Assembly: GCA_040081265.1 (NCBI GenBank)
Contig: JBEBGV010000089.1
Location: 1-17,172 of the forward strand
From: JBEBGV01 sp040081265
GTDB taxonomy: Bacteria; Acidobacteriota; Vicinamibacteria; Vicinamibacterales; UBA2999
Direction of reading: 5' to 3'
DNA length: 17,172 nucleotides
Shown one piece after another: positions 13,130 through 17,172 of this stretch. The notes under the pieces were generated by a model. That model made no database searches. It was not told the DNA's origin and worked only from the letters and a program-made list of their open reading frames with translations. The stretch's first letter is position 1. Every line of letters starts with the position of its first letter. A program made the translations under genes and the position numbers.

Positions 13130-15523
13130 TCAGACTCTTGCGGCGCGCAGTGCCGCGAGGACGCGTGCGTCGCGGAACGGCGCGCGCCTGATCCGGACAC
13201 CGGTCGCATCGAAGATGGCATTGGCCACTGCGGCGATCGTCGGCTTGCACACCGTCTCGCCGGCGCCATAGTGCGGCAGGTCCGGCCGGTTCTGGTTCGG
13301 ATCGCCGTTGACCAGGACGATGTCGATCTGCTCGGGGGTGTCGAGGTGGGTGAGCGTGGGCGAGGTACGCCAGTCAACGCTGGTCACCTTCTCCGTGTCG
13401 AAGGTGACCTCTTCGTGCAGGGCCCGGCTGAGGCCGTAGAGGGTTCCTGCCTCGAGCGTCCGGACCAGCGCCTCAGGATTCACGATCAGGCCGCAGTCAT
13501 GCGCGCAGACGAAGCGCTTGACCCACACGTGACCCGTCCTGCGGTTCACTTCGACCTCGGCAATCTGCGCCACGATGGTCTGGCTGCGAATCGCGTAGGC
13601 GATGCCCCGGCCGGTCAGGATGTCGCCGTTGGCCGCCGGCCTTGGCGAGGGACGCGTCTCCCACCCGAACTTCTCGGCCGCCGCCTTGAGCACGGCCAGC
13701 GACCGTGCCTTCTTGAAGCCGGCATCTTCCCGTGGGACGGCTTCGACCAGTCGCAGTCGAAACGCAATCGGGTCGGTGTTTGCGGCGGCAGCCAGTTCGT
13801 CGATGAACGATTCGGAGGCAAATGCCGTCTGCGGCCCGTTCGGATCCCGCAGGTTGCCTGTCCTGAGTGGTGTTTCCCAGACGAGGGGCAATGACACGAC
13901 GTGCTGCGCCAATCGCTGGTTCGGAATGCCGTAGAACTCAACCGGCATCCCGCTGCTGCCGCGTGCCGGCGTCGTGCGGCGCTGTCCCGTGAGTTGCGCG
14001 ATCAACACCGAATCGAACTCGTTGTAACCGAGGTGATTGTGGTCGGCGGCGCGCGCTTCCCAGTCAAGGGCGACGAGGTTGCCCTGGGCGTCGAGCCCCC
14101 CCTTTACCTTGAAGGTGAACGCGGGGCCCTTGGTATCCCACGCGGTCTCTTCCTGCCGTGACCACTGCACGCGCACCGGACGCCCGACTTCTTTGGCGAG
14201 AAAGGCGGCCTCGAAACCGGCGTCGTCGGCCGCCGTGCGACCGTACGCCTGGGGGCCCTCCATCCAGACGACGCGAACGCGATCGCGTGGGATCTGCAGG
14301 AACTGCGCAACGCCGTTCCTGAGGCCGTACGACTTCATGTCGTTGGAGTAAATCGTCATCTGGTCGTTCGAGGGGTCGGCCATCGCATGCGCGGGGCCGA
14401 TCGCGGTGTGACCCTGGAACGGGATCTCGTACTCGGCTTCAACGATCCGGGCGGCACCGGCCATCGCCTGGTCAGGGTTGCCGGTGACCGCAGGCGGCGC
14501 GCTGAAGGTTGGTGTGGCCGCGCGCATGAACCTGAAGAGGTCCTCAGAAGCCGGAAACGCGGCGGTTGCCGGCTTCTGCCAGGTCACCTTGATGTCACGT
14601 GCCGCGCGAATCGCCTGCTCCTCGCGCTCGCAGATCACAGCCACGTAGTTACCGCGGCTGACGACCCTGACGAAGCCTGGCAGACGGCTGACCGATGCCT
14701 CGTCGATGCTCACCAGCTTCGCACCAGCGAAGGGAGGCTTGATGTTGCGCGCGTGGACCATGCCGGGCAGCTTCACGCCGACCGCCCACTTCACCGAGCC
14801 GTCGACCTTGCCGGGGATGTCGTAGCGCTGCAACGACTGGCCGACGATCTTCAGGTCCTGCACCGGCTTGAGCCTCGCCATACCGGTGGTGGCGTCGATG
14901 TTGGCGCCGGTGAGCGTGACATTGAAGCGTCGGCCGCCAATCAGTTGCCTGTACGTGACTCGCTTCGACGGATCGGTCCTGGCCGAGACAACGGCGTTGC
15001 TGACGACAAGTTCACCCACAGGAACAGCCAGTTGCACCGACGCCTGCTCGAGCAACACCCGCCGTGCCTCGGCGGCGACGCGGCGCATTGGCCAGCCATC
15101 GGTCTGCAGAGCATCGGATCCGCCAGAACCGCCCTGATCAACGGTGACGTCTGTGCTGCCCATGACGAGCGTGGTCTTGTCGTAGGCGATGTCGAGCTCG
15201 TCGGCCATGATCTGGCGGAAGGCCGTGCCGGTGCCCTGACCCAGGTCGGTTTTGCCGACGTAGAACGTGGCGGTGCTGTCCTCACGGATGGCGATCCAGG
15301 CATCGAGCTGCCGGAAGTCGCGATCTGGATATGGACCAGGCCCGAGAGCGCCTGGCGCCGCGCCGGCCTGAGCCGCATCGAGCACACTCTGTCCCGCACC
15401 GGTCATCGCGGCGAAGCTCACGACAAAGAGACCGGAGCGCTTGATGAAGTCGCGACGCGATGCGCCATCGTGGCGTTCAACGGCGTCCTCGATATGCCGT
15501 GGAATCGGGGTGAACGGGGTCAT
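13130..15523 (-). CDS. iorB: Molybdopterin subunit of IorAB-type oxidoreductase, Tat-exported
   Basis: A 797-residue molybdenum hydroxylase large subunit of the isoquinoline 1-oxidoreductase beta / aldehyde dehydrogenase group. It begins with a Tat signal, SRRDFIK (Arg23-Arg24), then a hydrophobic run to about residue 52. Family marks include KTDLGQGTGTAF, the cofactor-contact region GPQAYGRTAADDAGFEAA, GPAHAMADP, and the catalytic-Glu loop YGAGETVCKPTIAAVANAIFDA (quoted in the family as GxGE). It would bind the molybdenum cofactor and oxidise an aldehyde or N-heterocycle with water-derived oxygen. Its ATG overlaps the iorA stop by 4 bases, as expected for tightly coupled subunits. The open frame continues upstream to 15916 only as a shadow over iorA. 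Substrate cannot be told from sequence. Confidence 0.92.
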   Translation of the reverse strand: MTPFTPIPRHIEDAVERHDGASRRDFIKRSGLFVVSFAAMTGAGQSVLDAAQAGAAPGALGPGPYPDRDFRQLDAWIAIREDSTATFYVGKTDLGQGTGTAFRQIMADELDIAYDKTTLVMGSTDVTVDQGGSGGSDALQTDGWPMRRVAAEARRVLLEQASVQLAVPVGELVVSNAVVSARTDPSKRVTYRQLIGGRRFNVTLTGANIDATTGMARLKPVQDLKIVGQSLQRYDIPGKVDGSVKWAVGVKLPGMVHARNIKPPFAGAKLVSIDEASVSRLPGFVRVVSRGNYVAVICEREEQAIRAARDIKVTWQKPATAAFPASEDLFRFMRAATPTFSAPPAVTGNPDQAMAGAARIVEAEYEIPFQGHTAIGPAHAMADPSNDQMTIYSNDMKSYGLRNGVAQFLQIPRDRVRVVWMEGPQAYGRTAADDAGFEAAFLAKEVGRPVRVQWSRQEETAWDTKGPAFTFKVKGGLDAQGNLVALDWEARAADHNHLGYNEFDSVLIAQLTGQRRTTPARGSSGMPVEFYGIPNQRLAQHVVSLPLVWETPLRTGNLRDPNGPQTAFASESFIDELAAAANTDPIAFRLRLVEAVPREDAGFKKARSLAVLKAAAEKFGWETRPSPRPAANGDILTGRGIAYAIRSQTIVAQIAEVEVNRRTGHVWVKRFVCAHDCGLIVNPEALVRTLEAGTLYGLSRALHEEVTFDTEKVTSVDWRTSPTLTHLDTPEQIDIVLVNGDPNQNRPDLPHYGAGETVCKPTIAAVANAIFDATGVRIRRAPFRDARVLAALRAARV

Positions 15524-16035
15524 GCCACCACGCCCTTTCCTGCGGGTTGCTCCGCGGGGGTGTCGCCTGCGCGAAGGGCCGTTGCCGCCCGCTTGATGGC
15601 CGTCTGGATTCGGTAATACGTCATGCAGCGACACAGCACCCCGGCCATGCCCTGACGAATCTGGGCGTCGGACGGGTTCGGGTTCTTGTCGAGCAGGACC
15701 TTGGCGGTGAGCATCTGGCCGTTCTGGCAATACCCGCACGCCGGAACCTGCTCGTCGATCCAGGCCTGTTGCACGGGATGGAGCTTCCCGCCAGTGGCCA
15801 GACCTTCGAGGGTCGTAATCTCTGCGCCCTGCACGGTGGACACTGGCCGCACGCACGACCTCACCGCTTCGCCGCGGATGATCACCGTGCAGGCTCCACA
15901 CTGGCTGAGTCCACACCCGAAGCGCGGGCCTTCCAGTCCGATGTCGTTGCGCAGGACATAGAGCAGCGGCGTCGATGTGTCCTCCACATCGATTTCGTGC
16001 CGTGCCCCGTTAACGGTCAGTCTGATCAGGCTCAT
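15520..16035 (-). CDS. iorA: 2Fe-2S subunit of IorAB-type oxidoreductase
   Basis: A 171-residue small subunit. Residues 1-75 are a plant-type ferredoxin domain with Cys41, 46, 49 and 61 (CGLSQCGAC motif). Residues 80-150 are the second [2Fe-2S]-binding domain with Cys100, Cys103, Cys135 and Cys137 (CGYCQNGQ and CRC). All eight cluster ligands are present. It should pass electrons from the molybdenum site of IorB to an outside acceptor, often a cytochrome c, though no such gene is in the window. It has no signal of its own and is presumably carried out folded with Tat-exported IorB. The ATG at 16035 has GGAG about 10 bases upstream; the longer frame from 16170 adds no recognisable sequence. 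Confidence 0.93.
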   Translation of the reverse strand: MSLIRLTVNGARHEIDVEDTSTPLLYVLRNDIGLEGPRFGCGLSQCGACTVIIRGEAVRSCVRPVSTVQGAEITTLEGLATGGKLHPVQQAWIDEQVPACGYCQNGQMLTAKVLLDKNPNPSDAQIRQGMAGVLCRCMTYYRIQTAIKRAATALRAGDTPAEQPAGKGVVA

Positions 16036-16181
16036 CGTGCGGTATCTCCAGAGGCATGTGCGAATGCTGCTAAACGCTACCGCGTTGGCCGGCCGGAGGC
16101 AATGCCCGTGTGTAGATAGCGCTGGCCTTCGGCTTGCACCCGTCGAGGCATTGACCTCACCTGTCAGCACCTCACGCTCTC

Positions 16182-16445
16182 ATGGCCATCATGCACACAT
16201 CGCCGCGTCTTGATCCCGGAAATGAAATCCGCTGCCCGCACTGCGACCGTTGGCACCGTATCGCACGCCTGCGGCCTGATTCGCCTCATCCTTTCGAGCG
16301 CGAGACGCTCATCTACGAGTGCCCGTCAAAGGGCGTGTTCGGCGTGGGACTGGCTGGGCACGAGAGCCGCTACCCGACGCGGCGGCCCCTGAGCGAGGAC
16401 CCGGCCCTGCCCAGTCACGTCCCGGCGTTCCAGGCCAGTCGCTGA
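16182..16445 (+). CDS. Small zinc-ribbon-like protein, unknown function
   Basis: An 87-residue protein with IRCPHCDRWHRI near the N-terminus (Cys18, Cys21, His25) and a later YECPSKG (Cys47), a pattern that suggests a small zinc site with mixed Cys/His ligands. The C-terminal part is Pro/Arg-rich (YPTRRP). I recall similar small hypotheticals in Acidobacteriota but cannot assign a role. No good ribosome site is seen before either ATG (16182 or 16191), and it is divergent from iorA across 146 bases. The coding bias and the CPHC motif favour a real gene. Confidence 0.55.
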   Translation: MAIMHTSPRLDPGNEIRCPHCDRWHRIARLRPDSPHPFERETLIYECPSKGVFGVGLAGHESRYPTRRPLSEDPALPSHVPAFQASR

Positions 16446-16478
16446 GGCCATTCAAGTTTCTAAGGCTGGTGCCGATTC

Positions 16479-16502
16479 CCGCAGTAACGCCATAATCTGC
16501 GG
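16479..16502 (+). terminator. Weak stem after the zinc-ribbon-like gene
   Basis: ccgcag and ctgcgg pair exactly across 12 bases, 33 bases past the stop. The stem is short and lacks a U-run, so this is only a possible terminator. Confidence 0.25.
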
Positions 16503-16535
16503 TGGATGTGCCCGCGAGGACACAGCCTGAAGCGT

Positions 16536-16610
16536 TTTGTTTAGAAGGTTCGGGACCACTATGGCCGATGCCGCAACTAAACGAATCATGGGTGAGGTGT
16601 CCCTTCACCC
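16536..16610 (+). promoter_or_regulatory. Foldable leader or promoter region of the pilin-like gene
   Basis: TTTGTTTAG (16536-16544) pairs with CTAAACGAA (16577-16585), nine pairs with one G-U, enclosing two small hairpins (ggtt/gacc and ggc/gcc); a further stem gggtga/tcaccc follows (16590-16610) just before the ribosome site. The same stretch also holds a weak promoter match, TTGTTT and TATGGC with 17 bases between, so it may be promoter DNA rather than RNA structure. Confidence 0.35.
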
Positions 16611-16616
16611 CGAATC

Positions 16617-16622
16617 GGGAGG
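16617..16622 (+). promoter_or_regulatory. Shine-Dalgarno fixing the GTG start of the pilin-like gene
   Basis: GGGAGG lies 5 bases before GTG 16628. The frame is open to 16502, but only this start gives a normal short prepilin leader. Confidence 0.8.
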
Positions 16623-16627
16623 CATCT

Positions 16628-17164
16628 GTGACACGAACGACTGATAACCGCGGTTTCACCCTTATCGAACTGCTCATCGTGGTGGCCATCATTGGCATCA
16701 TCGCGGCAATTGCAGTGCCGGGTCTTCTTCGCGCCCGTCAGTCCGGCAACGAGGCTTCGGCGATTGGTTCGGTCCGCGCCATCAACAGCGCACAGGCGAC
16801 GTTTGCCGCCAGCTGTGGCGGTGGTGGGTTCGCAACGACGCTCGCCGGGCTCAGTACGGCGCCGCCGATGGGCGTGCCGTTCATCAGTCCTGACCTCGCC
16901 GGCGCCAACGTCGCCCCGGGGAAGAGTGGTTATCTCGTCAATACGGCTGCTGGCGGCGTTGCGGTGCTGGCGGCTGCCGCCACATGCAACACGGTGGCGG
17001 CGTCCAACACCGACTACCTCGCCACGGCGACGCCGGTGACCGTGGGGACGACAGGACAGCGTTCGTTTGGGACCGACGCCCGTGGAACCATTTACCAGAA
17101 CAGCGTCGGCGCCATCCTGACGGCTCCTCTGGCGGTCGCCGGTACGATCAGCTTCCTTCAGTAG
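16628..17164 (+). CDS. Type IV pilin-like / pseudopilin protein
   Basis: A 178-residue prepilin. A nine-residue leader ends in Gly9; cleavage by prepilin peptidase before Phe10 gives FTLIELLIVVAIIGI with the conserved Glu at mature position 5. The hydrophobic N-terminal helix runs to about residue 32 and continues amphipathically (ARQSGNEASAIGSVRAIN). The globular part is Ala/Gly/Thr-rich with two cysteines (63 and 120) that probably form a disulfide loop, and ends in RSFGTDARGTIYQ, a segment seen in pilin-like proteins of Acidobacteriota. It could be a major pilin or a secretion pseudopilin; no assembly genes are in the window. The GTG start is fixed by GGGAGG 5 bases upstream; the longer frame from 16502 would give an abnormal leader. 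Confidence 0.9.
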   Translation: MTRTTDNRGFTLIELLIVVAIIGIIAAIAVPGLLRARQSGNEASAIGSVRAINSAQATFAASCGGGGFATTLAGLSTAPPMGVPFISPDLAGANVAPGKSGYLVNTAAGGVAVLAAAATCNTVAASNTDYLATATPVTVGTTGQRSFGTDARGTIYQNSVGAILTAPLAVAGTISFLQ

Positions 17165-17172
17165 ACGAGGGA

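Noticed and set aside
13115..13894. Long plus-strand frames opposite iorB (also 14387-15616 and 15547-16119)
   Set aside because: They lie antisense to an enzyme with full motif support, have no recognisable domains, and are rich in Arg/Gly as expected for GC-rich shadow frames.
15524..15916. Upstream extension of the iorB frame
   Set aside because: It overlaps iorA in another frame; the Tat signal begins shortly after the ATG at 15523, which also gives the ATGA overlap.
16446..16627. Sigma-54 promoter (GG-N10-GC) or GEMM riboswitch before the pilin gene
   Set aside because: Candidate GG/GC pairs have 8 or 11 bases between them instead of 10, and the conserved GEMM core sequences are absent.
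1..17172. CRISPR array, IS element, prophage, toxin-antitoxin or defence island
   Set aside because: No regularly spaced direct repeats, transposase, integrase, phage or restriction motifs were found on either strand.

Overview
The window looks like chromosomal DNA of a high-GC Gram-negative bacterium. A TonB-dependent receptor, a Tat-exported IorAB-type molybdenum hydroxylase, lipobox and signal-peptide proteins, a class III-type pilin-like protein, a DUF2934 protein and a two-domain LigD together resemble Acidobacteriota, most likely the Vicinamibacterales. That placement is inference from gene content; there is no rRNA here to confirm it. I see no phage, plasmid, transposase, CRISPR array or resistance cassette, and coding density is high. 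No stretch over 300 bases lacks a gene; the longest gaps (about 130-185 bases) lie before the pilin, before the DRRED-repeat gene, and between divergent genes.

Layout. At 30-2275 (+) there is a soluble RsbRD_N-type sensor histidine kinase, a single-domain response regulator and a DinB-like protein, probably one signalling unit. At 2292-3349 (-) three small genes follow: a DoxX-family membrane protein, a 41-residue single-helix membrane peptide, and an exported protein made almost only of Asp/Arg/Glu repeats. At 3485-4880 (+) are two unrecognised envelope proteins. At 4900-5109 (-) are two near-identical arginine tRNAs (anticodons CCG and UCG). At 5259-7376 (+) is a TonB-dependent outer-membrane receptor, convergent with a minus-strand pair at 7402-9690: a DUF2934 protein and a LigD with ligase and polymerase domains but no phosphoesterase domain.

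At 9823-12245 (+) two exported phosphatases, a UshA-like 5'-nucleotidase and a histidine phosphatase, overlap by 4 bases and probably act together on periplasmic phosphoesters. A metzincin-type lipoprotein protease follows (12340-13122). Convergent to it, iorB and iorA (13130-16035, -) overlap by 4 bases and encode the molybdopterin and 2Fe-2S subunits of an oxidoreductase. The right end carries a small Cys/His protein and a type IV pilin-like gene with a good ribosome site and a foldable leader.

I did not find a clearly new multi-gene system. The points most worth a second look are the DRRED-repeat protein with its nested inverted repeat upstream, the LIG-POL ligase lacking PE and a nearby Ku gene, a degenerate palindromic repeat that seems to have become part of the histidine phosphatase signal peptide, and the leaders of doxX and the pilin gene.
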